Shown here in pieces: positions 1-8,401 of a DNA stretch of 64,000 nt (its first letter is position 1; each line of letters opens with the position of its first letter). Below the pieces are notes generated by a model, which ran no database searches, had not been told where the DNA came from, and saw only the letters and a list, made by a program, of their open reading frames with translations. Origin of the DNA: Endozoicomonas sp. G2_1 (GTDB lineage Bacteria; Pseudomonadota; Gammaproteobacteria; Enterobacterales; Alteromonadaceae); the NCBI RefSeq assembly GCF_017744155.1, contig NZ_JAGHQT010000001.1:310001-374000 (forward strand), read 5' to 3'. Made by a program: the position numbers and the translations under genes.

Positions 1-330
1 CTATTTTTGCGCTATAACCAAGATACTGAAATGGTAGCCAATCATTACGGTATTCTGGAGCCCAAATTAAAGGTTAAAAACGTTAAACCCTTACCTGAAC
101 TTGACCTTATTCTGACACCACTAGTTGCTTTTGATGATAAAGGCAATCGTCTCGGTATGGGCGGAGGCTTCTACGACAGAACATTAGCGGCTTGTGAGCA
201 ATTACCTCAAGCCCCCAAAGTCATAGGACTAGCACATGATTGCCAACAGGTTGAGAGCATACCAACAGAGTCATGGGATATACCGCTGTCTGAAATTATC
301 ACACCAAGCCAACGCTTTATTTGTAACTAG
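1..330 (+). CDS. fau: 5-formyltetrahydrofolate cyclo-ligase, C-terminal part (cut by window edge)
   Basis: The reading frame is open from base 1, so the gene starts outside the window; the TTG at 7 is internal. The visible ~109 residues carry the family signature LGMGGGFYDRTL, the glycine-rich segment near the ATP/substrate site, followed by a typical C-terminal strand (GLAHDCQQ...). The enzyme (YgfA/Fau) converts 5-formyl-THF to 5,10-methenyl-THF with ATP in the cytoplasm. In gammaproteobacteria fau usually follows the 6S RNA gene, which would lie to the left of this window. The family assignment is secure from the motif; start and N-terminal half cannot be seen. Confidence 0.93.
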   Translation, partial: LFLRYNQDTEMVANHYGILEPKLKVKNVKPLPELDLILTPLVAFDDKGNRLGMGGGFYDRTLAACEQLPQAPKVIGLAHDCQQVESIPTESWDIPLSEIITPSQRFICN

Positions 331-390
331 CAATTCTACTTATCAAGCTGCTTTTTCATTCAAATGAACCAACCAAAATATAGGTTAAAT

Positions 391-424
391 TTGTGCTGTA
401 GTTCGAGAACTCTGTTGCTATAAT
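391..424 (+). promoter_or_regulatory. Candidate sigma70 promoter of rpiA (extended -10)
   Basis: An extended -10 box, TG-C-TATAAT, lies at 416-424, 46 bp before the rpiA start. No good -35 hexamer is seen at 17 bp, which is tolerated by extended -10 promoters. The stretch 331-470 holds no gene. Confidence 0.5.
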
Positions 425-470
425 TTCGCCACTTTACTATTTACCACTCTACAGACAATTAGGCAAAGCC

Positions 471-1130
471 ATGAATCAAGACCAAATGAAACAAGCCGCC
501 GGCGAAAAAGCGCTCGACTTTATCAAACCAGACACTATCGTTGGTGTTGGTACCGGCTCTACCGTTAACTACTTTATTGATGCCCTTGCCACAATGAAAG
601 ATAGTATCAAAGGCGCTGTTTCAAGCTCTGAACAGTCAACAGAGCGATTAAAAGCACACGGCATAGAAGTTTTCGATCTCAACCACGTCGACAGCCTCGA
701 TGTTTACGTTGACGGTGCCGATGAAATAACACCACACATGGCGATGATCAAAGGCGGTGGCGCTGCTCTTACCCGAGAAAAAATTGTCGCTGCCGTAGCT
801 AAAGAGTTTATTTGTATTGCCGACAGCTCAAAACAAGTTGATTTGTTAGGTACCTTCCCATTGCCAGTTGAGGTAATTCCAATGGCGCGCAGCTATGTCG
901 CCCGCGAACTTGTGAAGTTAGGTGGTGATCCTGTTTACCGTCAAGGCGTTGTAACAGATAACGGCAATGTCATTTTAGATGTTCACAACCTATCCATTAC
1001 TGATCCTAAACAGTTAGAAAACCAAATTAACGCCATTGTTGGCGTGGTAACTAATGGCCTGTTTGCTGAGCGCGCTGCCGACAAGCTTATTCTAGGTACA
1101 GAAAATGGCGCTCAAGTTATTGAAAATTAA
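471..1130 (+). CDS. rpiA: Ribose-5-phosphate isomerase A
   Basis: RpiA interconverts ribose-5-phosphate and ribulose-5-phosphate in the non-oxidative pentose phosphate pathway (cytosol). The 219-residue length equals the E. coli enzyme. Phosphate-loop GTGST is at residues 27-31, DGADE at 81-85 (substrate aspartates D81/D84) and [11 protein letters not shown] at 94-104, containing the catalytic base E103 and K94. All active-site residues are present. It is a single-gene unit with its own promoter-like box and a stem-loop after the stop codon. rpiA next to serA is a conserved gammaproteobacterial arrangement. Confidence 0.98.
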   Translation: MNQDQMKQAAGEKALDFIKPDTIVGVGTGSTVNYFIDALATMKDSIKGAVSSSEQSTERLKAHGIEVFDLNHVDSLDVYVDGADEITPHMAMIKGGGAALTREKIVAAVAKEFICIADSSKQVDLLGTFPLPVEVIPMARSYVARELVKLGGDPVYRQGVVTDNGNVILDVHNLSITDPKQLENQINAIVGVVTNGLFAERAADKLILGTENGAQVIEN

Positions 1131-1141
1131 ATAACTTGAAA

Positions 1142-1182
1142 TGATGTGACTAGCTATTTGTTATGCCAGTCACATCAAATTT
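1142..1182 (+). terminator. Stem-loop downstream of rpiA
   Basis: A perfect 10-bp inverted repeat, TGATGTGACT (1142-1151) and AGTCACATCA (1168-1177), has a 16-nt loop and is followed by AATTTT. The U-tract is short, so this is a moderate terminator candidate. Confidence 0.5.
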
Positions 1183-1296
1183 TACCTTATAACTAGCAGC
1201 TAATAACTCATAAGCAAATAGTGCTTTTATTCTACTCAGCATCATGCTAAGTTGGGCATCTAGCCATCTAAACGTAAATATTAAAGAAGTGACACC

Positions 1297-2526
1297 ATGA
1301 CTAAGAAATCATTAGCGAAAGATAAGATTAAAATCTTGTTGCTAGAAGGCGTTCATCAAAGTGCCGTTGATGCTTTTCAAGAAAAAGGCTACAGCAATAT
1401 AGAGTATTTAAAAACCTCACTTGCCGAAGCCGACTTAATTGAGAAAATTGCCGATGCCCATTTTGTTGGCATTCGCTCTCGAACTCAGTTAACCGAAAAA
1501 GTCCTTAGTCACGCCAACAAATTAGTTGCTATTGGCTGCTTCTGTATTGGTACTAACCAAGTTGAATTGCCAGCTGCACAAATTCGCGGTATTCCGGTAT
1601 TTAACGCACCGTTTTCCAATACTCGTTCTGTTGCAGAACTAGTACTAGGTGAAATTCTGTTACTATTTCGCGGTATTCCTGCGAAAAATGCGCAAGCACA
1701 CCGCGGTGTTTGGAACAAATCAGCGGTTGGCTCGGTTGAAGCTCGCGGCAAAACCATAGGTATTATTGGTTACGGTCATATTGGTACTCAGTTGGGTATT
1801 TTGGCTGAAACTATCGGTATGAAGGTTAAGTTCTACGATATTGAAACTAAACTACCACTAGGCAACGCGAGCCAAAGTAAAAGTTTAAACGCTTTACTCA
1901 AAGAAGCTGATGTCGTTAGTTTACATGTACCAGAAACAGAGCAAACCCAAGATATGATCGCTAGCGCTCAGTTCGACGCCATGAAGCCAGGCGCCATTTT
2001 AATTAACGCCTCTCGCGGCACCGTCGTCGACATCGACGCCCTAGCGACAGCGTTAGAAAGTGGTAAAGTTGGTGGCGCTGCTATTGACGTATTCCCCGTT
2101 GAGCCAAAAAGTAACGACGAAGAGTTTGTCTCACCATTGCGCGCCTTCGACAATGTTATTTTAACGCCGCACATTGGTGGTTCAACCAAAGAAGCGCAAG
2201 AAAACATTGGTTTAGAAGTGGCAAGCAAGTTGGCCAAGTACTCTGACAACGGCTCAACCTTGTCGGCAGTAAACTTCCCTGAAGTGTCATTACCTGAGCA
2301 CATTAACACTAGTCGATTGTTGCATATTCACCGTAACCAACCGGGTATTTTGACGCAAATCAACCAAATCTTTGCTGAAAATAATGTCAACATCGCTGCC
2401 CAATACTTACAAACTGATGATCAAATTGGTTATGTTGTTATTGATGTTGAAACAGAAAACAGTGAACTGGCGCTAAAAGCGCTGAAAGAGATTGACGGCA
2501 CTATTCGCGCCCGTATCTTGCACTAA
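1297..2526 (+). CDS. serA: D-3-phosphoglycerate dehydrogenase
   Basis: SerA catalyses the first committed step of serine synthesis, oxidising 3-phosphoglycerate with NAD+. The 409-residue product has the D-2-hydroxyacid dehydrogenase architecture: a split substrate domain, a Rossmann domain with GYGHIGTQLG (about 157-166), the catalytic Arg in NASRGTVVD, and the Glu and His of the catalytic relay, with the His in LTPHIGGST. A C-terminal ACT domain starts near 335 (LLHIHRNQPGILTQINQIF) and should give serine feedback inhibition, as in E. coli. The start ATG is preceded by AAAGAAGTGA. The gene is monocistronic and ends at a strong hairpin. Confidence 0.98.
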   Translation: MTKKSLAKDKIKILLLEGVHQSAVDAFQEKGYSNIEYLKTSLAEADLIEKIADAHFVGIRSRTQLTEKVLSHANKLVAIGCFCIGTNQVELPAAQIRGIPVFNAPFSNTRSVAELVLGEILLLFRGIPAKNAQAHRGVWNKSAVGSVEARGKTIGIIGYGHIGTQLGILAETIGMKVKFYDIETKLPLGNASQSKSLNALLKEADVVSLHVPETEQTQDMIASAQFDAMKPGAILINASRGTVVDIDALATALESGKVGGAAIDVFPVEPKSNDEEFVSPLRAFDNVILTPHIGGSTKEAQENIGLEVASKLAKYSDNGSTLSAVNFPEVSLPEHINTSRLLHIHRNQPGILTQINQIFAENNVNIAAQYLQTDDQIGYVVIDVETENSELALKALKEIDGTIRARILH

Positions 2527-2530
2527 GTTT

Positions 2531-2564
2531 AATTTAGGTGGGTCGCCAGCGACTCACCTAAATT
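2531..2564. terminator. Convergent stem-loop after serA
   Basis: A 15-bp stem, AATTTAGGTGGGTCG (2531-2545) with CGACTCACCTAAATT (2550-2564), contains one G-U pair and a 4-nt loop. It lies between the convergent serA and the small membrane-protein gene. AT-rich outer pairs could serve either direction, but no long U-run follows. Confidence 0.55.
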
Positions 2565-2627
2565 CATCTAAACCTATCCTACCTTAAATTCCCAATTTAA
2601 CTTGTTAAAGCACAATCACTTAAAACG

Positions 2628-2936
2628 TTAACCTTGAGTTCGTTTAAATTGCTTAATTGCCTCGTCAATGTGCTTAACGACAAAATAGAGCGTAATTGGT
2701 CTGACAATCACAAAGTAGCCAACCAATAAAAGCGCCAACGGCAAAAACAACCACCAGCTGTCGATACGCGCCAACATAATAAATGGCGGAATCAAAATCA
2801 GTAACTTAATAATGTTCAATAGTAACTTTTCTGGTGCGGCTAATTTACTGGCTGCCATCTCAATAATCTGTCGGCGTTCTACTGGCGAAAATGAGGCGAG
2901 CTGAGTGACATCAGCCGACGAAAAATAAAACTTCAT
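2628..2936 (-). CDS. Small two-helix membrane protein (DUF6170-like?)
   Basis: The predicted product has 102 residues from the ATG at 2936; an in-frame TTG at 2978 would add 14 residues but lacks a ribosome site. The protein begins MKFYFSSADV, has a charged amphipathic region, then two hydrophobic segments (about residues 41-56 and 61-80), and ends in a basic, charged tail (HIDEAIKQFKRTQG). The opening resembles small Alteromonadales proteins filed under DUF6170, but this is recalled rather than searched. Function is unknown. It is a solitary gene convergent with serA and divergent from ribH. Confidence 0.7.
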   Translation of the reverse strand: MKFYFSSADVTQLASFSPVERRQIIEMAASKLAAPEKLLLNIIKLLILIPPFIMLARIDSWWLFLPLALLLVGYFVIVRPITLYFVVKHIDEAIKQFKRTQG

Positions 2937-3010
2937 AATGGTTTTTATCACGCTTGATTTACCGAGATCATACCGCAAGCGCTCAATCGAAAACAGGTCA
3001 ATTTATTAAT

Positions 3011-3039
3011 TTCACTTAACCGCACTATTTTGCTAGAAT
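3011..3039 (+). promoter_or_regulatory. Candidate sigma70 promoter of ribH-nusB operon
   Basis: TTCACT (3011-3016), a 17-bp spacer and TAGAAT (3034-3039) preceded by TG (extended -10) lie about 30 bp before ribH. No FMN-riboswitch-like conserved segments are seen upstream of ribH. Confidence 0.55.
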
Positions 3040-3070
3040 TGCCGCAATTTTTAACCATGAGTGTATTTTA

Positions 3071-3535
3071 ATGAAAGTTATTGAAGGTTCATTTGTAGCT
3101 TCAGGCAAAAAATTTGCAATTGTTGTCTCTCGCTTTAACAGCTTTATTGTCGAAAGCTTATTAGAAGGTGCTATTGATGCCCTTAAACGTCACGGCAACG
3201 TAAGTGACGATGACATTACTGTTATTCGCGTTCCTGGCGCTTATGAACTGCCAGTAGCCGCTAAGCGCATCGCGGCCAAAGGTGACTACGATGCCATTAT
3301 CGCCATTGGCGCAGTCATTCGTGGCGGTACGCCGCACTTTGATTTTGTTGCTGGCGAATGTAACAAAGGTTTAGCGCAAGTTGCTATGGAATACACCACG
3401 CCAGTTGCTTTTGGTGTTATCACCACAGACTCAATAGAACAAGCCATTGAGCGCGCAGGCACTAAAGCCGGCAACAAAGGCGCTGAAGCTGCATTAAGTG
3501 CGTTAGAAATGGTTAACGTACTTGAGCAATTATAA
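3071..3535 (+). CDS. ribH: 6,7-dimethyl-8-ribityllumazine synthase
   Basis: This is lumazine synthase, the penultimate enzyme of riboflavin synthesis, which condenses 5-amino-6-ribitylaminouracil with dihydroxybutanone phosphate in a 60-mer or pentamer. The 154-residue length is normal. Visible family segments are [15 protein letters not shown] (substrate loop, about 20-34), VPGAYELP (about 56-63), [17 protein letters not shown] with the catalytic His (about 80-96), and [16 protein letters not shown] near the C terminus. It is followed after 15 bp by nusB, the usual pairing. ribD, ribE and ribBA are not beside it, so this operon begins at ribH. Confidence 0.97.
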   Translation: MKVIEGSFVASGKKFAIVVSRFNSFIVESLLEGAIDALKRHGNVSDDDITVIRVPGAYELPVAAKRIAAKGDYDAIIAIGAVIRGGTPHFDFVAGECNKGLAQVAMEYTTPVAFGVITTDSIEQAIERAGTKAGNKGAEAALSALEMVNVLEQL

Positions 3536-3550
3536 GCGGAGCGATAAAGC

Positions 3551-3964
3551 GTGAAGCCATCTCCTAGAAGAAAAGCCCGTGAATTAGCCGTGCAAGCGGT
3601 TTATTCATGGCAACTTAGCCAAAACAACGTTGCTGACGTTGAGGCACACTTTTTAACTGAAAATAGCAAACGTCGTTTCGACATCGACTATTTCCAAAAC
3701 TTACTGCGCGGTGTCACCAGTTCAATTACTGAACTAGACAACATGATTAGCCCACACGTTGACCGTCCGCTTGAAGACGTAGATCACGTTGAAAAAGCGA
3801 TTTTGCGCACGGCAATTTTTGAATTGAACCACCATCAAGAAGTGCCTTACAAAGTCGTCATCAACGAAGCCATTGAGCTAGCTAAAGCATTTGCTGCTGA
3901 CGATAGCCACAAGTTTGTCAACGGTGTCCTAGACAAAGCCGTCAAGCTTATTCGTTCTGAATAG
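3551..3964 (+). CDS. nusB: Transcription antitermination factor NusB
   Basis: NusB binds boxA RNA with NusE (ribosomal protein S10) in rRNA antitermination complexes. The 137-residue helical protein matches E. coli NusB along its length: [21 protein letters not shown] at the N terminus, [13 protein letters not shown] in the middle and [33 protein letters not shown] near the end. The start is GTG at 3551, preceded by GGAG nine bases upstream. It lies between ribH and thiL in one operon. Confidence 0.97.
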   Translation: MKPSPRRKARELAVQAVYSWQLSQNNVADVEAHFLTENSKRRFDIDYFQNLLRGVTSSITELDNMISPHVDRPLEDVDHVEKAILRTAIFELNHHQEVPYKVVINEAIELAKAFAADDSHKFVNGVLDKAVKLIRSE

Positions 3965-3987
3965 CTCGCAATAGAATTATCAACAAC

Positions 3988-4956
3988 ATGACCGAGTTTG
4001 ATCTAATCAAGCGCTGTTTTACTGAGCAAGTTGTCACCCGCAAAGATGTAGTTTTGCCCATAGGTGACGACTGTGCTTTGGTGCAAGCGCCTGAAAAAAT
4101 GCACATTGCCGTCACTACAGATACACTTGTTGCCGGTGTTCACTTTCCACATGAAACACCGCCGCGAGCTATTGGCCACAAATCGTTAGCGGTCAGTTTG
4201 TCTGACTTAGCAGCAATGGGCGCAGAACCAAGTTGGATTTCACTAGCTTTGACTATGCCGCAAGGTGACGAAGCCTGGTTGAACGAATTCTGCGCGGGCC
4301 TATTTGAGCTTTGTGAATACTATAATGTCCAGTTGATTGGCGGTGATACCACCAGCGGTCCGCTGAGCATTACCGTAACGGCTCAGGGTCTTGTCCCTGC
4401 CGAACGTCATATCCCTCGCAGCGGCGCAAAAGTCGGCGACTGGATCTACGTCACCGGCGATATTGGCTTACCTGCGCTTGCCTTGATGCACTTGAATGGC
4501 CAAGTGGTGCTAGATAACCTAGTTAAAGAGCAAGTACTCGGGCGCTTAAACTATCCAAAACCCAAAGTACTCGCGGGTCAGTTGTTAAAAGACTACGCAA
4601 CCGCTGCTGTAGATATTTCAGATGGCTTATTAGCCGACCTCGGCCATATTTGCCAAGCTTCAAATTTAGGCGCTAATATCGTCCAAGAGGCTTTACCTAT
4701 TTCGCCGATTCTAATCGACTACTTAGGTGACCAACAGGCACGTGAAGTTGCCCTAACGGGTGGCGACGACTACGAGTTGTTGTTTACGGTATCCGATGAC
4801 AACAAAGTCGCAATGGAAACAGCATTGAGTCAATTATCAATACCGGTAACTTGCATCGGTCAAACCAATGCCACAGCAAATGTTAGTACCACGTACTACG
4901 GTCAAGTTGTTGATATCGCTTACAAAGGCTTTCAGCACTTTCGTCAAGCTAACTAG
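3988..4956 (+). CDS. thiL: Thiamine-monophosphate kinase
   Basis: ThiL phosphorylates thiamine monophosphate to the cofactor thiamine diphosphate using ATP. The 322-residue protein shows the PurM-like ATP-binding fold signatures: PIGDDCAL (about 25-32), TDTLVAGVHFP (about 44-54), a conserved GGDTT (about 117-121), VDISDGLLADLGH (about 209-221) and TGGDDYELLF (about 257-266). These Asp residues bind the Mg ions. It sits between nusB and pgpA, as in most gammaproteobacteria. Confidence 0.97.
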   Translation: MTEFDLIKRCFTEQVVTRKDVVLPIGDDCALVQAPEKMHIAVTTDTLVAGVHFPHETPPRAIGHKSLAVSLSDLAAMGAEPSWISLALTMPQGDEAWLNEFCAGLFELCEYYNVQLIGGDTTSGPLSITVTAQGLVPAERHIPRSGAKVGDWIYVTGDIGLPALALMHLNGQVVLDNLVKEQVLGRLNYPKPKVLAGQLLKDYATAAVDISDGLLADLGHICQASNLGANIVQEALPISPILIDYLGDQQAREVALTGGDDYELLFTVSDDNKVAMETALSQLSIPVTCIGQTNATANVSTTYYGQVVDIAYKGFQHFRQAN

Positions 4957-4999
4957 TTCGTGTTAATCACTCAATACAAATAAGTTGAACCTGCTACAG

Positions 5000-5455
5000 A
5001 TGTCGACATTCACGCTTTCTAACCCAATACAGTTTTTAGCGCTTGGCTTTGGCAGTGGTTTAGCGCCTAAAGCGCCAGGCACATTTGGCACCTTAGCGGC
5101 TGTGCCATTATTCGTATTTGCCAGTTTGTTGCCTTACCATATGTTGGTTGTGCTAACCGTGCTAATTTCGTTATCTGGCATTTATATTTGCGGCTATACC
5201 GCGAAAGCAGTCGGCGTTGATGATCACCCAGCGATTGTCTGGGACGAAATAGCAGGCTTTTTTATTACCATGCTGTTTACGCCGGTTTCTTGGCTGAGCT
5301 TAGCTGTTGGTTTTGCCTTATTTCGCCTATTTGACATTGCCAAACCATGGCCAATATCAATCGCCGATAAAAAACTCCATGGCGGCCTAGGCATTATGCT
5401 CGACGATATTCTGGCCGGTTTTGCCGCAGCACTGGTGATGTACTTTATTTTCTAG
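5000..5455 (+). CDS. pgpA: Phosphatidylglycerophosphatase A
   Basis: PgpA dephosphorylates phosphatidylglycerophosphate to phosphatidylglycerol at the inner membrane. Family motifs are GFGSGLAPKAPGTFGTLAA near the N terminus, DDHPAIVWDEIAGF with the acidic metal/catalytic residues in the middle, and LDDILAGFAA at the C terminus, separated by hydrophobic helices. The ATG at 5000 gives 151 residues; an in-frame TTG at 4985 would add five. Neither has a strong ribosome site. Last gene of the ribH operon. Confidence 0.95.
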   Translation: MSTFTLSNPIQFLALGFGSGLAPKAPGTFGTLAAVPLFVFASLLPYHMLVVLTVLISLSGIYICGYTAKAVGVDDHPAIVWDEIAGFFITMLFTPVSWLSLAVGFALFRLFDIAKPWPISIADKKLHGGLGIMLDDILAGFAAALVMYFIF

Positions 5456-5574
5456 CAAACGCTTTATTCGGTGTGTTTACCCGGTACAAAAGTAATAACT
5501 TTTAGTACAGCGTTGTTCACTGCTAAACTTTATCAGTAGTGACTAAACCATTAAACAACCCTGACAGGTACCTT

Positions 5575-5838
5575 ATGAAAACCAAGTTTGATGAATTATT
5601 AGACTTTCCAACAGTCCTTAACTTCAAAGTGATGGGCGTCGCTTGTGATGAACTACCTGACTTAGTTATCGCAGAAATTCAAAAGCTCGCACCGGGTGAT
5701 TACTCGCCAACAATCAAGCCGAGCTCTAAGGGCAACTACCACTCGTTGTCAATTCCAGTGCGTGTAACCAGTAAAGAGCACATTGAGCAAATTTACCAAG
5801 CGTTAGATAAAATTGAACAGGTTAGATACATTATCTAG
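5575..5838 (+). CDS. ybeD: DUF493 / YbeD family protein
   Basis: From the ATG at 5575 the protein is 87 residues, exactly the length of E. coli YbeD, and begins MKTKFDELLDFP like it. AGG lies six bases before this ATG; an upstream GTG at 5539 is unlikely. Conserved segments are FKVMG and KLAPGDYSPTIKPSSKGNYHSLSIPV. The fold is a small ferredoxin-like ACT-type domain and the biochemical role is unsettled. In E. coli it lies between dacA and lipB; here it precedes lipB with a repeat element in between, and dacA is absent. Confidence 0.95.
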   Translation: MKTKFDELLDFPTVLNFKVMGVACDELPDLVIAEIQKLAPGDYSPTIKPSSKGNYHSLSIPVRVTSKEHIEQIYQALDKIEQVRYII

Positions 5839-5921
5839 TATTAGTCGCTCGACTCATTGCGTCAGGCTTGATAAAGCCTTACTTTCTCTCTGGTGATAGT
5901 CGAGATATTTTGATTTATACT

Positions 5922-6187
5922 ATACTCGCTCCATTTCAAGATACCTGATTTCAGCGTTATCGCAGGGGCTTAATATCAAGGCGCAGCTAACAGGAATGGT
6001 TATTCCCTTTCAATTAGCTGTAACGCAGAGAGTAAGTTCCTGCGAAACGCCCGAAGGGTTGGTTTAAAAACGATTTATACGGCGTTATTGATTTTAACAA
6101 GGGACCAACCATTCTTTGCAATCAATGCCTTGTCTAAATTCGTTTTTAATTCCAACTGAAACAGGCACTTTGACGTGGAGCGAGTAT
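5922..6187. repeat. 266-bp intergenic element with 12-bp inverted ends
   Basis: This fills most of the 453-bp gap between ybeD and lipB. The ends ATACTCGCTCCA (5922-5933) and TGGAGCGAGTAT (6176-6187) are perfect inverted repeats. Inside are further inverted pairs: CAGCTAA/TTAGCTG (about 5992-6022), GGTTGGT/ACCAACC, and TTAAAAACGA (about 6064) with TCGTTTTTAA (about 6141). No open reading frame or transposase is present. A short hairpin (CCAGAT/ATCTGG, 6194-6221) follows. The form suggests a non-coding dispersed or MITE-like repeat, or a large folded RNA; only one copy is in the window. Confidence 0.6.
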
Positions 6188-6291
6188 TAGCGCCCAGATG
6201 TTTGCTAAACAAAATATCTGGCCCCACTGATTTATCTGGTTAAAAATAAAGAGCATCAGTCTTGAACGACATACTTGTGGAAGAAAATTTG

Positions 6292-6951
6292 TTGAACGAC
6301 AAACTCATCGTACGCCAACTCAACGATCTCGAGTACACCAAAGCCTGGCACGCTATGCAGAACTTTACTGACCAGCGCGACGCTGAAACGCTTGATGAAC
6401 TCTGGCTAGTTGAACACCCTGCGGTATTCACCCAAGGGCAAGCAGGTAAAGAAGAGCACTTGCTTAACCCCGGTGACATTCCCGTAGTGAAGGTTGATCG
6501 CGGTGGTCAAGTCACTTACCACGGCCCAGGCCAACAAGTGATTTATTTCATGATTAACTTAAGACGCCGTAAGATCGGTGTTAGAGAATTAGTTACCTTG
6601 ATTGAAAACGGTATTGTCGCCAGCTTAAAAGAGTATGGTATTGATGCCTACCCTCGCGCTGATGCACCGGGCGTATACGTCGATGGTAAAAAAGTCGCAT
6701 CACTGGGCTTGAGAATCAGAAAAGGCTGCTCGTTTCACGGTTTAGCGCTTAATGTCGATATGGACTTATCGCCGTTTCTTCGCATCAACCCGTGTGGTTA
6801 CAGCGACTTAGAAATCATTCAAACCAGTAATATCAACGGCCCGAAAACAACAGAACAAGCAAGTACAAGCTTAGTGAAGCATTTTGCTGATTTACTCAAG
6901 ATCAGCGAGCTAGAATATCAAACAGGATTGGACAGTAAATATGACAGTTAA
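6292..6951 (+). CDS. lipB: Octanoyl-[acyl-carrier-protein] transferase LipB
   Basis: LipB moves octanoyl groups from ACP to lipoyl domains of 2-oxoacid dehydrogenases and the glycine cleavage H protein. Conserved blocks: [49 protein letters not shown] (catalytic Lys) and [11 protein letters not shown]...FLRINPCG (catalytic Cys in NPCG). TTG at 6292 is chosen because GGAAGA lies seven bases before it and the product then aligns with the start of E. coli LipB. TTG at 6262 (229 residues) is the alternative, and no ATG start is available. The 3' end overlaps lipA by 11 bp. Confidence 0.95.
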   Translation: MNDKLIVRQLNDLEYTKAWHAMQNFTDQRDAETLDELWLVEHPAVFTQGQAGKEEHLLNPGDIPVVKVDRGGQVTYHGPGQQVIYFMINLRRRKIGVRELVTLIENGIVASLKEYGIDAYPRADAPGVYVDGKKVASLGLRIRKGCSFHGLALNVDMDLSPFLRINPCGYSDLEIIQTSNINGPKTTEQASTSLVKHFADLLKISELEYQTGLDSKYDS

Positions 6952-7909
6952 ATCATCGCGTATTGCCCCTGGCACTAAATTGCGTGACGCTGAAAAAATG
7001 GCGCACATCCCCATTAAAGTGGTGACCTCTGAGCGCGAAACTATGTTGCGCAAACCTGATTGGTTAAGAATTAAATTGCCGCGCAGCTCAGAGCGTATCG
7101 ACGGCATTAAAGCGGCGCTGCGCAAGCACAATTTGCACTCAGTTTGCGAAGAGGCTTCATGCCCAAACTTGTCTGAGTGTTTCAACCACGGCACTGCGAC
7201 CTTTATGATCCTCGGCGATATTTGTACTCGTCGCTGCCCATTCTGTGACGTCGGCCACGGTCGCCCACTCAAGCCTGATAGCGATGAGCCTAAAAAATTG
7301 GCGCTGACCTTAAAAGACATGGCGCTAAAATACGTGGTCATCACCTCAGTTGACCGCGACGATTTGCGCGATGGTGGCGCTCAACAATTCGCTGATTGTA
7401 TTACTGAAATTGCTGAGCATGCACCCAATACGAAAGTGGAAATCTTAGTGCCAGATTTTCGCGGCCGCATGGACAGAGCGCTCGAGATACTCAATCAGCA
7501 CCCGCCTCACGTCTTTAACCACAATATGGAAACGGCACCGCGCTTGTATACCAAAGCACGCCCTGGTGCTAACTACCAGTGGTCATTAGACCTATTGAAA
7601 AAATTTGGCGAAGCGAATCCAAACGTGCCAACTAAATCAGGCCTAATGGTTGGTTTGGGTGAAACTAACGAAGAAATCCTCGAAGTAATGCGTGACCTGC
7701 GCGCTCACGGCGTCACTATGCTAACTATTGGCCAATACTTACAGCCAAGTAAGCACCACCTGCCGGTAGAGCGCTACGTGCACCCTGACGAGTTCGATAT
7801 GTTCCATCGTGAAGCGATGAAAATGGGCTTTGCTCACGCCGCTTGTGGTCCATTAGTTCGTTCAAGCTACCACGCGGATAAGCAAGCTGCCGGTGAAGAA
7901 GTAAAATAA
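6941..7909 (+). CDS. lipA: Lipoyl synthase LipA
   Basis: LipA is a radical-SAM enzyme that inserts two sulfurs into protein-bound octanoyl groups. The 322-residue product has the auxiliary-cluster motif [12 protein letters not shown] (CX4CX5C), the radical-SAM motif CTRRCPFC (CX3CX2C) and the C-terminal RSSYHAD serine that ligates the auxiliary cluster. All cluster ligands are present. The ATG lies inside the lipB end, implying translational coupling, so the two lipoylation enzymes are made together. A strong terminator follows. Confidence 0.98.
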   Translation: MTVKSSRIAPGTKLRDAEKMAHIPIKVVTSERETMLRKPDWLRIKLPRSSERIDGIKAALRKHNLHSVCEEASCPNLSECFNHGTATFMILGDICTRRCPFCDVGHGRPLKPDSDEPKKLALTLKDMALKYVVITSVDRDDLRDGGAQQFADCITEIAEHAPNTKVEILVPDFRGRMDRALEILNQHPPHVFNHNMETAPRLYTKARPGANYQWSLDLLKKFGEANPNVPTKSGLMVGLGETNEEILEVMRDLRAHGVTMLTIGQYLQPSKHHLPVERYVHPDEFDMFHREAMKMGFAHAACGPLVRSSYHADKQAAGEEVK

Positions 7910-7930
7910 CTCACGGCAACATCGAGCAAT

Positions 7931-7960
7931 AAAAAAGAGCGCTAACTGCGCTCTTTTTTA
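7931..7960 (+). terminator. Rho-independent terminator after lipA
   Basis: AAAAAAGAGCGC (7931-7942), loop TAACT, GCGCTCTTTTTT (7948-7959): a GC-rich stem with A-run and U-run on opposite sides. It can also serve the - strand genes ending at 7993. Confidence 0.9.
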
Positions 7961-7992
7961 TCTTCAACTGAAACCGCTACAATTTTAACTGG

Positions 7993-8364
7993 CTAAAATT
8001 CTAACTGATACAGTAATTCAGCCAAATCGGGCTGCCATTGAAATTCGCTAAGTTTGATTCTGGCACCGATAACGACTACTTGCTCATCTTGCAATAAACC
8101 TTTTTGTCGCTCAAATTGCTCAGTGCCAACGGCAAACGAAATTTTACCTTGTGAGTTAATCACTCGATACCAAGGTACAGCTTGACCACGCCAGCCTTGT
8201 TTTGGCACTTGTCCAAGTGCTTTGCCAACTAAACGAGCGCGCCCGGGCAGTCCAGCCAAGTCAGCAATTTGACCATAGCTCGCCACTTTACCAGCGGGGA
8301 TAGCCTGAACCGTTTGCCAAATTCGACGATGGCTCGCTATAGGTGTTTCGGCTTGTTCGCTCAT
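7993..8364 (-). CDS. Alkyltransferase-like (ATL) DNA-lesion recognition protein
   Basis: This 123-residue protein is an MGMT/Ogt-family DNA-binding domain without alkyltransferase activity. The usual PCHRV active site reads PWYRV at 64-68, so Trp replaces the acceptor Cys. SYGQIA (29-34) and the arginine-finger segment ARLVGKAL (42-50) are kept. In E. coli YbaZ/Atl1 the same substitution marks proteins that bind O6-alkylguanine and hand it to nucleotide excision repair. The product follows a short-chain dehydrogenase gene by 37 bp on the same strand. Confidence 0.92.
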   Translation of the reverse strand: MSEQAETPIASHRRIWQTVQAIPAGKVASYGQIADLAGLPGRARLVGKALGQVPKQGWRGQAVPWYRVINSQGKISFAVGTEQFERQKGLLQDEQVVVIGARIKLSEFQWQPDLAELLYQLEF

Positions 8365-8401
8365 ACCGTTCTACGTTAGTCAGCCGTTGGATTTACTTTG
8401 G

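Noticed and set aside
3001-3070. FMN riboswitch upstream of ribH
   Set aside because: The gap is too short after the promoter-like box and none of the conserved RFN segments are seen.
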